Below are positions 54,206 through 64,000 of a DNA stretch of 64,000 bases, one piece after another (the stretch's first letter is position 1; each line of letters opens with the position of its first letter). Under the pieces are notes generated by a model, which had not been told where the DNA came from, searched no databases, and saw only the letters and a list, made by a program, of their open reading frames with translations. Both the position numbers and the translations under genes were made by a program. Where the stretch lies: positions 20,919,215-20,983,214 of the forward strand of contig OY754984.1 of NCBI GenBank assembly GCA_963576475.1. Direction: 5' to 3'. Source of the stretch: Molanna angustata (lineage: Eukaryota > Arthropoda > Insecta > Trichoptera > Molannidae).

Positions 54206-54387
54206 TAATGCCGCGTTGACACAGTCCGAGTGCGCTCGGATCGAGCTCACTCGGATACCTACTCGGACGCCACTCGTATTATGTCAACCGGTAATACGAG
54301 CCCGCTCGGATGATGGCGTCCGATCCGTGTAGACTCGGACCACGTCTTATTCTTCCGAGTTAGCTCGTATAGGAGTAGTCAAACAAA

Positions 54388-54544
54388 ATGGCGGACAACA
54401 ACAAACATAATATATGTCATCTCGTGGTAAAAAAAGTGGTCTGAGCGTGATACCGCTAAATTTTTAGAATTATGCGAAGCGGAAGAAGTTCTATGGAACG
54501 ATAAATTAAAAGATTATAAAAATAAAGACGCAAGGAACGCGGCA
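54388..54544 (+). pseudogene. Harbinger MADF/Myb-like protein, N-terminal half
   Basis: From 54434 the frame reads KWSERDTAKFLELCEAEEVL then WNDKLKDYKNKDARNAA. That is the MADF/Myb-SANT-like start ('W......fl.ly.....LWn.....Yknkd.R..A'). Starts at 54388 or 54413 are out of frame by a small indel at the A-run 54429-54435. Past 54544 the frame reads antisense transposase. Confidence 0.7.
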
Positions 54545-54545
54545 T

Positions 54546-54734
54546 TGCCATTTGTTCTTCACGAAGGAAATTTTCATTTGCGTCCTGCTTTGTATGCCTT
54601 AAAATCCATTGACGAATCCAAATTTTCCTTTTGCGTTGCTTATTTTTTTTTTCCTTATAGTGGTTTTCTAACTCTTTAATTGATGTGTCTGCAAGAACTC
54701 CGACACCTTGCAGCAACAAATCTGTCTGTGCCAC
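54546..54734 (-). pseudogene. Harbinger transposase, N-terminal part
   Basis: The minus frame carries KRKIWIRQWILRHTKQDANE NFLREE split over residues 35-60, the 'kRr.W.R.Wi.rR...G....Ll.EL' motif found at the start of PIF/Harbinger transposases. The upstream part (GVLADTSIKELENHYKEKK) has no clear match. The DDE catalytic part is deleted. Confidence 0.75.
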
Positions 54735-55129
54735 ATTTATGACCTTAAAAACGAGTGAAAAAGCTTGTATGTTAAATGAAAACTAACACCTTACAGCAAC
54801 AGAGCTATCGCAGTTATGATTTTGAATCCGAGTAAAAAAAATTGTGTGTAAACCGCTATCCGTGTACACTCGGATGAAGCTTACTTATACGAGTCCACTC
54901 AGTCCGAGCATACTCTGACTGTGTTAACGCGGCATAAGGTGTTTCATTGCTTTTTTTTGTTATATGCACAAGTTTCATTACTTTTTACTGTTGTATATAT
55001 TATGCTTCTTTATGTTTTTATAGGTTTTGTATAATTATGTCTTATTTTTAAAGTTTTTATTAACTGTTTTTATCTCGGATGCTTTAATATGTTTGTGTGA
55101 AATATTGATGAACTTTGCATGTCTTGTTC

Positions 55130-55455
55130 ACTTTCAATACTTACTTTCCGTGTCCGGAACACCATCAAATTAGAAACCTCCAGTGCTCGGCCACCCGTAT
55201 GCCGTTTTCCTTCACTGTCACGGTGTCTTCATGTGCACATGTAACTCCAATCAAGGGGCATGAGAGAAGGTGCGAGTTGTCCTGCACTGTGCCACACTCA
55301 CAGGTATCTTCCTCTCTGTAGCCCCATTTTTTGAGGTTACTGTAGCAGCGGGTGACGCCTGTTCTTAATCTGTTGAGTGCCCTCCATGTTGTATATGGTA
55401 ACTTGTGTCCCACTGACATCTCCTCGGCTGGAGGTAAGTGTGTGTGGGACTTTCA
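55130..55455 (-). pseudogene. LINE C-terminus with (AAGT)n tail, copy 1
   Basis: The minus frame from ~55455 reads HTHLPPAEEMSVGHKLPY, TTWRALNRLRTGVTRCYSN, CECGTVQDNSHLLSCPL and ENGIRVAEHWRF stop. The CEC...H....C motif and 'W..LNRLRTG..R' are shared with 56530 and 61425. The 3' end 'ggacacggaaagtaag' follows the stop. Confidence 0.88.
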
Positions 55456-55724
55456 ATAGGATATTGGCATTATATAAAAATTTTAAGATTTACTTTCTTG
55501 TATGCGATTGTCAATGTCTGTAAGTGTCCCAAATAAAATAAAATAAAATATTTTTTTTATCGAATAAAACGATACGTCGTCGATCGCATCGTATAAACTC
55601 AATTAAAACACAAACTTTTTATTATGCGCTCTGAAATATAGTCAATGTGAGCGATCTAAAAATAAATTTTAAGATAAAGGCTTCCATTAGGCGTCAATTG
55701 CGCTTTTATATAGCCTTGATTTTT

Positions 55725-55975
55725 GTCTCAGCCATCTATCGAATCAATCGGATACCAATATAATACGCGTGTAATGATTGTCGTAACGGGCCCTAGATGG
55801 CGCTGTGTGTCGTGTCGATTGGCAGTAATGAATCCCACCGCCCGCCACCGCGCAAATGTCGCCGAGGTTATATTCGACAAAAGCGATTTCGCCCAAAGGC
55901 ATTATCAGCCCATTTTCATAAAACCGAGCGACTGCGGTCGTAATCCCGCCTCGTACGGTGGTAGTTAAGTTTTTT
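55725..55975. other. CpG-rich island of unknown role
   Basis: This block has many CpGs ('caccgcgcaaatgtcgccga') in an otherwise AT-rich region and includes 'agatggcgctg', a word I have seen repeatedly in insect genomes. An 81-codon plus frame covers it but I recognise no domain. It may be regulatory or an old exon. Confidence 0.25.
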
Positions 55976-56529
55976 TTTCATTTTCTTTGGGTGTTATTAT
56001 TATTATGGGGTCGTTTTTATATGGCCTCGGTGTGATTTCGGCTGTTAATAATAATTACAAAGTGTTATCACACGTGTTATGCATATGAACATGAAATAAA
56101 ATGGTCGCTTTTGAATTTAACATACCAATTCAGGTGTCTTCAATTTCACGCATATCACCCGAATTCGGTTTTTTGTTCGGCATCCAAATGTTATAAATCT
56201 TTACAGTTTATCCGAAGACAAACACTATGTACATTCAGACAGAAACATTAATACTATTTAACTACAAAAATTTTAAAACGATAAAAAAAAATAAAGGACA
56301 ACATTTTAAACTTAAGAAAACTATAGAAACATGGATTAAAATCAAGGGCATAATATACTGCGTCATGATCAAGTAACAATAGATTAAATTTTTATTTTAT
56401 AATATTTAACAAAAAAAATGTCAGAAGTTCAAAAGGTTTTTTTTTGTGATGAGTATAAAATGCAAGTAATTTTCTGCCTCCTCGGAAAAGGCTCAGCCTA
56501 GATAGGTGGTAGTATAATATTATATCAGA

Positions 56530-57115
56530 TTAATATCTGGTTGCCTAAAACCGACCCCCCACTAAGGAACTCTATCCAATTGTGGGTATTGCCCCCCCTA
56601 CGATCAGACGGCGTGTTGCAGCAGAAGTCGAACGGAGCAAGTAGCAAACTGACCCTAGACATCCAATGTATGGCTCACAGCCGCATCAGTGCAGACTCAA
56701 GTCCAGAAGAAGCTTCCTGGAGATGACCGCCCCTATAGTTGGCCTCCCCGAGGCCCGAAGGCTGTCACTGTGGCGTGATAGTGTCGAACGCACTCAGCTA
56801 CCACCCGCGGAGGACGTTTCAGTGGGACACAACCTGCCTTATCCAACATGGAGAGCGCTCAATAGGCTCAGAACGGGTGTCTCCTGCTGTTACAGTGACC
56901 TCAAGAAATGGGGATACAGAGAGGAAGACATCTGCGAGTGTGGCGCCAGACAGGACAACGTGCACCTACTGTCATGTCCCATGCCATGATAGGAGCGACA
57001 TGCACGCACCAAGACACAGTACATAGATAGCAAACACTAGTGGAATCCGAGTGGCTGAATATTGGGGGCTACGAATATGATGGTGTTCCGGACACGGAAA
57101 GTAAGTAAGTAAGTA
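56530..57115 (+). pseudogene. LINE C-terminus with (AAGT)n tail, copy 2, frameshifted
   Basis: Broken frames read TGCLKPT, RRRVAAEVERSK-like sequence, then 56666-56989 LKSRRSFLEMTAPIVGLPEA, WRALNRLRTGVSCCYSDLKK, CECGARQDNVHLLSCPM. After a shift, SGIRVAEYWG and the tail 'ggacacggaaagtaagtaag' (57093) follow. It is the same family as 55130-55455 and has one more exonic block to the 5' side. Confidence 0.88.
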
Positions 57116-57117
57116 TA

Positions 57118-57185
57118 ATATTATATACCTATTATTTCTCGAGCAACTAACAGGTACATGTCAAATATGAATTTAACAAAATTTC
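57118..57185 (+). mobile_element. SINE-1 tail fragment
   Basis: 'tatttctcgagcaactaaca' 'ggtacatgtcaaatatgaat' is the SINE-1 3' end in reverse. It directly follows the LINE tail. Confidence 0.55.
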
Positions 57186-57189
57186 TATA

Positions 57190-57285
57190 TTTGACAGTTG
57201 TCAAATAAAGCGGTGTACCTATACAAAGTAAATTTGTTGTTATTATTTATTAATGATGAAGCCACAAAGTTATTTCGTATTATGT
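57190..57285 (+). mobile_element. Penelope-like element 3' end scrap
   Basis: 'gtcaaataaagcggtgtac', 'acaaagtaaatttgttgtta' and 'gatgaagccacaaagttatt' align with 35935-36010 of the Penelope-like element. It holds the last ~90 bp, including the unique right tail, but the hammerhead part is missing. Confidence 0.6.
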
Positions 57286-57289
57286 TACG

Positions 57290-57884
57290 TGTAAATTATT
57301 GATTTGTCTTCAAATGAATGTTTACCTTAGTGATAAAATGTTTTTTGTATTATTTAGTAAATGTGCAATATTTGGTTAATGTTACATTACAAAATAGATA
57401 CCCCCCTCTTTTAACACCAGATTTTATCTCCTTAAAGAGGGTTATTATAAAATATATCATAAAACTTGTACACCTAGTTAGAAATTAAAAAAAGATTATA
57501 AATAATAGCGTTGAACGATATAAAAACCTCAAATATGCTGTGATCAGCATTATCACGAGTTGCTAAACATTGAGAGCTCCTGAAAAATGTGTTTATATTA
57601 TATTCTTTTACTTTTTGGTCTTTGCAACTTTTCCCCTTATTGTTACAAGATAAGTACGAGCTCAGTATCACCGTTTGGCTGGTTAATAACACCCAACGAC
57701 GTTATAGCAACAAAATATGGTATTATATGCGTTGTAAAAAATCTGGTTTTAATGCCATGATATGATAGTTGGGCGTGCTGGCAAATTCATTCACTCTGCC
57801 GAAAACCTTTTGTGATTTAATACCCTTGAAGGTGACCTCATATAACCCGGTGTACCGACTCAAAACATCCTTTCTTACAGCTTG
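57290..57884. other. Non-coding stretch, no gene seen
   Basis: A 72-codon minus frame (57474-57692) has no motif. Confidence 0.5.
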
Positions 57885-58080
57885 GTAATACATACGTACA
57901 TGTCATCACGCCTTATCTCTCACGGGGAGGACAGAGAGAATCTAACGCCACTTTTTTTACACTGATACACATTCATGCATCGTTTCATACAGTTTTGTCT
58001 GTTGTTCACGACATCGTTCTTAAGGTCTCATCGTTCATTTGCCGCACGATCTAATCTAACGAAATTGTCCTAAAGACATA
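57885..58080 (-). mobile_element. LINE 3' end scrap (family of 15370)
   Basis: 'catcacgccttatctctcac' and 'ggacagagagaatctaacgcc' line up with the end of the LINE at 15370-15470, followed by worn coding sequence ('cattcatgcatcgtttcata'). Confidence 0.6.
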
Positions 58081-58319
58081 AAAACACAAAGGTTGTTATC
58101 CTCTCGTGACTTCTGATCCGTCACATACATATTTAATTACCCATTTTTTTTTACAACTTATATTTACTTTTACTAATATCTTATGCAAATGTGATTTTTT
58201 TGTTTTTTTTGTACCATTCTTTTCTTTTTGTACATATTCTGTTTACTCTTCATTCAAAACCTTTAAAAATGTGAAAATTACAGCTAAATAATAATACCCA
58301 ACTGTGTAAAAATAATAGT

Positions 58320-58425
58320 CTTAGAACAGGCTTTTGCCTAGTGGTGCGTAATTATTTAGCTTATATATGTAAGATTTATTTTGTGTAAATAAAATAATAA
58401 ATAAAAACTTCCTTGCACCCCGCGC
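58320..58425 (+). mobile_element. LINE 3' UTR block and tail
   Basis: 'cttagaacaggcttttgcct' 'agtggtgcg' is the plus-strand form of the UTR block at 38702 and 50347, followed by 'aaataaaataataaataaaa'. The preceding T-rich ~200 bp may be more UTR. Confidence 0.45.
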
Positions 58426-58559
58426 AAAGAAGAAAATGAACAAATAAATAAAAAAATTAATATACTTTCATTTATTTATGGAACATATATGATGCAAAGC
58501 CTCTATACCTACTGCATGCATTAAGTTTAAAACACCATACAAAATGTTCTTTCCAAGTA

Positions 58560-59010
58560 CCCACGTCTTGGGTAACAACTGTCGATATGTTAAGAGAAAT
58601 AAATCATCTTGAACAAATCGACAGTTGGATAACATACATATATGCTGCGAAGCCTCTAAGTTGGTGTTTTATGACTTCAAAGTTTGAAAAACCTTGCAAA
58701 AACTCTACTACTGCATACAAGTACTGCATACATGGAGAGAAATAAATTCTCTTAATGACCTTGAGATTCATCATGATTCTCTTTATGACCTTGAGATAAT
58801 AAGATTCATTAAGAGAAATATTTTTTTTAGAACAAACTGACAGTTGGATGACATATATGGTGTGCAGCCTCTAAGTTGGTGTTTTATGACTTCAAAGTTG
58901 GAAAAACCATGCAAAATTCCACTACTTCATACAATTTTCTCACGCGGGGCCAAGATCAATACTTTCGATTCATTATATTCTCTTGAACAAATCGACAGTT
59001 GGAACCATGT
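58560..59010 (-). mobile_element. Two family G left-end fragments
   Basis: 'gaacaaatcgacagttgg' with 'gcctctaagttggtgtttta' and 'tgacttcaaagtt' appears in reverse at 58612-58715 and again at 58832-59005. They match 25053-25215. No (TG)n or right end is present. Confidence 0.7.
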
Positions 59011-59166
59011 TGCATTGCTTTGTTAAAGAACCAGTTAGAGGTCTACAGAAAAAAATATTAATAATACATGGTAAATTTACTCATTAAATTTAATACAAAA
59101 CACTAAAATAAGAAAGGCGCTTAAATCAAATGCATTAAGGTACAAAAGATTGGAGGAGACGGCTAT

Positions 59167-59262
59167 CTCAAACGCACTGAGAGAGCTCGCAGAGATGTCA
59201 AGTATATTTCATTTAGTGAAATATACTTGACATCTATACTTGACGCTCTAGTGCGTTCTGAG
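59167..59262. repeat. Long hairpin
   Basis: A perfect 18-bp stem 'gatgtcaagtatatttca' / 'tgaaatatacttgacatc' with a 5-base loop (59194-59234) sits inside a longer imperfect inverted repeat ('acgcact', 'agagc' with 'gctct', 'agtgcgt'). It could be a tiny MITE or a microRNA-like precursor. No second copy was seen in the window. Confidence 0.6.
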
Positions 59263-59264
59263 TT

Positions 59265-60289
59265 GATGTAGATGTTATTACACTTAGGAACATAAAAAAG
59301 TATTAGGATATCTAGTTGTTCTGCTCGGACAGTGAAAGAATTTTTTTTCCAACAAGTCTGGGAAACCCACAACATTATTTACCAACTCAAACAAATATTT
59401 AATATCAATAAGGGACTTGCGGTTCACCAGAGTTACATTGGATTGATTCAGTACAGTAACGAAAGTTTAGAACAAATGAACAATAAAATATGAAGCAAAC
59501 TTTCGCTGGATTCTTTCGATTCTGTCAATATACGCCGTATATTGAGGATTCCAGAACGAAACTCCAAATGACTCCTAACAAGAGAGTTATAATTATTATT
59601 TCTCAGTTGGTATCTAGTAAGTACCATGATTGCTAGAATTGAGTGTATCCCCGCTAAAATTTTAGAGAAATATTATGAACACATGAGAGATTTGGTATTC
59701 GCTCTGTGGGGAATATCCGTTGATAACAAATTAATATGTACGAAGCAGGTCAACTGGAAACTAGAATTATTAAACATTATTATTGTAAAGTTAATTCGGA
59801 TTGATTTATAAATTTTCAATTCCATAATATTTCTTCCGTAATGTTGAATATGCATTAGGAATATTACAAAAACAATAAACTTCGCCCCTAAAGTTAATTA
59901 AACTTTAATTTCTTATTAAGTTTATCGACCTAAAATAATACTCGCTGAAACTCCATGATAGCATCTAATAAAACACAATAGTATATTATGCTTTACTGTT
60001 ACGTTTAGAAACTAAAACATTTTAATAAAAATAAATTTTTAACCGACTCCGAAAACGGAAGAGATTATCAATTCGACTTGATTTTTTTTATGTATGTTCA
60101 GCGATAACTGTTGACCACATTTTCTGATTTCAATGATTTTTTTTTTATTAAAATGGAGGAAATTTTATATTGGTCCCATTTCAATTTGGTCAAAATCTGA
60201 TAATGGGGTCTATGAAAAAATCATCATACTCTTAAATTTTCACTTCAGCAATAGTCATTCTTTAGAGATTCAGAGATGATCACAAATTA
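59265..60289. other. Non-coding stretch, no gene seen
   Basis: 59380-59590 has worn LINE-like words but nothing secure. 'aaccgactccgaaaacggaa' (60041) resembles an interspersed-repeat end. Confidence 0.4.
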
Positions 60290-60294
60290 AATTA

Positions 60295-60465
60295 AATTTT
60301 TGTATAGCTTCTCTGGAAACTCACAGGTATTATTTAAAAGATCAATAAGGTAATCATGCGCCCAATAACAAGTTGCTAAATTGTGGAGAATTGTGATATT
60401 TTTCGACTCACAGATCCAGACTGAAAACACAATTAAACACTGTGTCTTCATCGGAGTAATTTATG
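60295..60465 (-). mobile_element. SINE-1 copy without head
   Basis: 'agcttctctggaaactcaca' then 'cgcccaataacaagttgc' and 'ctcacagatccagactgaaa' is the SINE-1 body in reverse. The tRNA head would be past 60465 and is lost. Confidence 0.7.
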
Positions 60466-60489
60466 TCAGGGAGTAATTTATTCCACTTT

Positions 60490-60840
60490 AAAGGCTCTTT
60501 CTAAAGATCATGGTTTTCGAACGTGCTGAGACTGTGCATACCAAAAGGTTTCTCAGAACTTTTGAGATGAAGGTCTTAAGATTCATTACTGGAAAAACTC
60601 TCCGAGATCGAGTCTGTGAAACATAGGACGTTGTCAGGTGGAATAGATTCAGAAAAAAATATTGAAGAGACCGAGTAGCCAGAATAAACAGTGACAGACT
60701 CAATTTTACAGCAGCCTATGAAGTCCTATCTAAATACAGTTTACCTGAAAACCACCGAAGAGTTGGAGTGACAGCGGAACCTCATCATCTCAGAAAGCAA
60801 AGTATTTGTGTCACAGACCAACAGCTCTTTCAAAAGTAGA
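60490..60840 (+). pseudogene. LINE C-terminus, decayed (family of 30940)
   Basis: Frames with stops read KRFLRTFEMKVLRFITGKTL, RDRVCET, DVVRWNRFRKKYWRDRVARI and NSDRLNF. This follows the order of 31090-31290. Many indels; no tail is visible. Confidence 0.75.
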
Positions 60841-61196
60841 ATAAACATATACAAGGTTTCATATTTTTTTATGGGAAAATTGATTTTTGGCAACATTCCT
60901 AAAATGGTTGCTTTTCCAAAATGAATTGAGTTAGAAAAAAATACATTTGGGAAATGTTGTGCACTTTATGGGAATTTTATGAAACCAATGAAAATAGGGT
61001 AAAATATAATACTTCTTTTTTATTCATTTATTTATTATTCTGATAAAATGAATATTAAATAAAGAAAACTCCAAAGTAGGCTAATAAGATGAAATGAGAA
61101 GAAATTCTCAATGTTGTTATAACTATTGTTAATTCGACAATTACCAATTAAACGTAAAAAGGCACAATATGAGTTATTGTAGGTATGACAAAATTA

Positions 61197-61295
61197 CAAT
61201 ATATCAACAGATACGAAGTTGCAATATAATGGGACAACCAGGAACTCAAGGCACTTACAGTGCTTACGACCTGCCATCGGCTAGTTTATCATTAA
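61197..61295 (+). mobile_element. Family A 5' end scrap
   Basis: 'aatatatcaacagatacgaa', 'ccaggaactcaaggcactta' and 'gcttacgacctgccatcggc' correspond to positions ~20-115 of family A. It ends where LINE coding sequence begins at ~61296. Confidence 0.7.
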
Positions 61296-62190
61296 AGACG
61301 AAACTCAACATCACATGGGAGGGAAGGAAACTGGAAAATTGCGAAAACCCAAAGTACCTTGGCGTTGTGTTAGATACAACACTCACCTTTAAGCAACATT
61401 GTCTAAATACCAAAGGGAAAAATTGGCACTCGGAACAATATTATCCGAAAGCTCATCGGAACAAAGTGGGGAGCACAACCATCTGTTCTTAGAACTTCAG
61501 GACTTGCACTTTGTTACTCAGCAGCGGAATATGCGGCTCCAGTTTGGTTCCAATCTTCCCATGCTAGAAACGTAGATGTTGCTTTGAACGAAACCAACAG
61601 ACTCATAACGGGATACCTTAAACCTACTCCTGTGGAAAAAATCCAATTACTATCTGGAATTGCACCGTCACGTATAAGAAGAGCCGTAGCTTCTGAAGAG
61701 GAAAAGATGAGACAGCAGAATGACTCTCGACATCCGTTATATGGTCACATCCTCCCGCCCTCAAGACTCAAGTCTAGAAACAGTTTTCTCAAGAATACAA
61801 CCGCATTAACCTCAACCAGCGAAAAGAGAAGAGTCGAGCTGTGGAAGGAAAGGTTAGTAAGTGAAAACTTCCATGAACCAACAGAGGTACTTCCAAAGGG
61901 TCACCAACTACCATATGCAACCTGGAAATCCCTGAATAGACTAAGGACGGGTGTAGGAAGGTGCAAGGTAAACCTGGACAGATGGGGTATGCTAGAGGAT
62001 GACCAGGACATGACATGCGAATGTGGAGAGACGCAGAACATGTCACACCTGCTGAACTGCCCACTTATGGAAGGAAGCTGCTCTGAGGAGGATCTGTGGC
62101 AAGCGAATCAGAATGCTATTATGGCTGCAAATCACTGGAGGGACACAATATAGGTTGATGATCTTGGACACGGAAAAGTAAAGTAAATAC
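61296..62190 (+). pseudogene. LINE RT thumb to C-terminus with AAGTAA tail
   Basis: LNITWEGRKLENCENPKYLG then VVLDTTLTFKQH is the RT thumb start. After a frameshift near 61410, an open frame 61425-62153 continues: NNIIRKLIGTKWG, LCYSAAEYAAPVW, NRLITGYLKPTP, WKSLNRLRTGVGRCKVNL, CECGETQNMSHLLNCPLMEG and AANHWRDTI stop. The CEC...H....C motif matches 55130 and 56530. The tail 'ggacacggaaaagtaaagtaa' follows. It is the longest copy of this LINE family here, but the palm and endonuclease are missing. Confidence 0.92.
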
Positions 62191-62770
62191 TAACTAAACC
62201 TAACCTAAAATTATACGGGATGCAATAAACTACGACAACGAAATAAGAGTATGATTTGTGCGTAAATATCCATTCCCCTTAATTTTTTGGTAAGGTTTTA
62301 TTAATAAGTTGGATGAAAATTGGTTGCAGGAAAAATATTATCAGCACCTTTGTAATTTAAGATTAGAAATAAGATTATTATTTATTCACATTTGATCACA
62401 TTTTATATTTGTAAACGTAATTATTTACGTAGTTTCATGATACCTACTATTTTTAATACAACTTGTTTTTTTATGTTGAATATTTTCGCGTTTGATGTCA
62501 ACTTTTGACAGTTCATCCAATCTTGGTGAAAAATGAGCTGTGATGTATTCCAAAGTTTAGCAATCGGAATTAGTGCCACGGTTATTCGTATTCTACACAA
62601 AAAGATGCACCATTAATTTCGCACCAGGTTCAATAAATTTGTGCCCATCATCCAGGTGAAGTCATCACCAATGTCGGGGGAGACCCAACAAGGCACGCAA
62701 AGGACAATTTAGTTCTCTGAACAAATCGAACATATAGTATCAAGCCATCATACGCGATTTTTTTTGCATT
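62191..62770. other. Non-coding stretch, no gene seen
   Basis: A short frame at 62534 (MSCDVFQSLAIGISATVIRI...) ends after 28 codons; not convincing. At 62728-62755 a family G scrap ('gaacaaatcgaacatatagt') is visible. Confidence 0.4.
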
Positions 62771-62773
62771 AAT

Positions 62774-62880
62774 GCGTGTGCTATAGGTGAACGAAATAGG
62801 TCATGGCAGGATTAGAACTCGCGATCACTGGATTACTAACCCAGCGCGCTAACCGTTCTGCCACCACCCATATAATATAT
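62774..62880 (-). mobile_element. SINE-2 copy
   Basis: Minus strand: 'ggtggcagaacggttagcgc', 'gggttagtaatccagtgatc', then a mutated box B 'gcgagttctaatcc', then 'cctatttcgttcacctatag'. It matches 28095-28205. Confidence 0.8.
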
Positions 62881-62934
62881 GTGTAGGCCATCCATCATAT
62901 TTGTATAGCCAGGTCTATATTTTATATATTTTTT

Positions 62935-63005
62935 CAACTTTATGGTCAAAAAACACCAACTTCATCAAAGCCAGCCGATGACTGGTCATAAGCCCTGTAT
63001 GAATA
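62935..63005. repeat. Scraps of family G and family A
   Basis: 'gtcaaaaaacaccaactt' is from family G; 'agccgatgactggtcataagccctg' is family A in reverse. Both are very short. Confidence 0.4.
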
Positions 63006-63699
63006 TCTTTGTAAATTTTCCTTGCTTTCATACACAATCTCTTGTTCCAAAAATTACCTAATTATATACTTCTATATGTTTCGTTGCTCTCTTAAAAATA
63101 AATATTAATTCTTTGAAAAAACATATTGAAAATCAAGGATGGACATCTTTTTATCCTAAGTAAGATATGTAAGCGTCTGTTTTTTTCCACAACATTCAAC
63201 CTTGGTTTAATACTGAGCAGCGGATTGTGATTCTAGACACGCGTCAGACATTTTCTTTAACCAAACGATCCTGAATCATTATATACACGTATAAGGTAGG
63301 TAACCTATTATTACTATCTGAAAAATGTCCCAATGATAAAATGTGTCTACAGGGTTGTTTGATCAATAATGACTTGATGTGTTTTACCACTGAGCCATAA
63401 TATGAGCGGCGGCAGTACATTCTTTATATCTATTGCTACGTCGTTATACACAAAATGTCGTTATAATGTCAATTTGACTGTATGAAGTCCAACGTTATCA
63501 AAGTATTCCGATTAAATGAATGCGGCAAATAGATACATTCGTTGCGAGAACATCTTGCTGTCGTGAAATTTACAGTAAGACGCGATCAGTAACCTACCAG
63601 AATATGGATATCAATACAAATACAAGAGTTAATTTTCCAGGGAAGAATGTTCGAGAAACACCATGGACATAGACTCGGCATGTACTCATATAACTACCT
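63006..63699. other. Non-coding stretch, no gene seen
   Basis: No motif. It could hold promoter-proximal sequence for the TATA region at 63709 if that is real. Confidence 0.4.
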
Positions 63700-63708
63700 C
63701 CCTGATGG

Positions 63709-63885
63709 TATAAAAGGCGAGGCAGCACTCGTCATTTCATCGTAGTTACTAACATCTACCGTGAAAGCTTACATTTCGAAATTGCTCAATTTTTAATTGT
63801 TCTTATATTGTTGTGAAAGTTGATATTGTGATAAGTACACATATCTATTTTGTTGTGAATTGTAAATAAACATATATAATGTAAG
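63709..63885 (+). promoter_or_regulatory. Candidate core promoter and first exon (or LTR)
   Basis: TATAAAAG (63709-63716) is followed ~25-30 bp later by 'ttcatcgtagtt' (63736-63747), a weak arthropod initiator. Downstream an AATAAA lies at 63865-63870 and 'aatgtaagt' (63878-63886) is a good splice-donor match. Either a short non-coding first exon of a host gene or the U3-R part of an LTR would fit. No ORF, primer-binding site or second LTR is visible before the window ends. Confidence 0.35.
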
Positions 63886-64000
63886 TACCAAGCCTTTCTA
63901 TTGCTCTCTCTTTCTGTGATATCCTAACTGCTTATGTTGAATACAGAGAGAAGGGAATATTGCACCTACCTGGTGGCAAATTTCTTCCTTCGTCTGGGAG

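Larger units (their letters stand above)
54206..54937. mobile_element. PIF/Harbinger deletion derivative 2
   Basis: The element 54209-54934 starts TGCCGCGTTGACACAGTCC and ends in the inverted copy of TGCCGCGTTAACACAGTCA (28 of the outer 32 positions match). It is flanked by TAA (54206-54208, 54935-54937), the TWA duplication of PIF/Harbinger. Subterminal 'ctcgga' words repeat on both sides. Inside, a MADF/Myb-like start (+, to ~54544) and a transposase start (-, 54734 to ~54546) face each other across a deletion joint. It is 726 bp and cannot move alone. Confidence 0.88.

Overview
This window looks like a stretch of insect nuclear DNA, most likely from a moth or butterfly (Lepidoptera). It is very AT-rich, has no bacterial-type gene density, and is full of decayed non-LTR retrotransposon (LINE) 3' ends, tRNA-headed SINEs, PIF/Harbinger remnants, a Penelope-like element and long (TG)n tracts. 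The order is inferred from element style (LINE 3' ends that run into CATA-type repeats, tRNA-Thr-like SINE heads) and is not proven. I found no intact host gene. The only host-gene candidates are a possible terminal exon at 28978-29106, a possible promoter and first exon at 63700-63885, and a few GC-richer islands. The window is probably intergenic or intronic.

Layout. 0-9.4 kb: LINE C-terminal fragments (438, 1107, 2271, 5070, 7542, 8684) with SINE pieces. 9.4-20 kb: two copies of an unnamed palindromic family (called 'family A' here), a TIR element (13.9-14.9 kb), a LINE end, then a nested stack (17.2-19.9 kb) in which a SINE-like repeat is split by a Harbinger derivative and by a second SINE that itself carries a family A copy. 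20.5-28.7 kb: a ~50-bp tandem array grown from family A, LINE fragments, two inverted GC-rich minisatellites, a 27-bp minisatellite broken by a LINE insertion, and two tandem copies of a (TG)n-bearing repeat ('family G'). 28.7-37.5 kb: two LINE 3' ends meeting tail to tail at 31.4 kb, then a ~60-bp repeat array invaded by a Penelope-like element with a GIY-YIG domain, 467-bp inverted arms and a 12-bp target duplication. 37.5-48.5 kb: a foldback element, four LINE ends including a longer Jockey-like RT, another family A copy and the longest microsatellites. 48.5-64 kb: a second Penelope-type terminal sequence with a hammerhead-like core, SINEs, RTE-type ends, a second Harbinger derivative (54.2-54.9 kb), three relatives of one LINE family with (AAGT)n tails, and a TATA-bearing region at the right edge.

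These sequences do not work together as a pathway. What connects them is retrotransposition machinery (RT, RNase H and GIY-YIG remnants) that would have mobilised the SINEs and possibly family A. The most notable signals are hammerhead-ribozyme-like motifs in the Penelope-type termini and the constant 12-bp target duplications shared by family A and the Penelope-like element.
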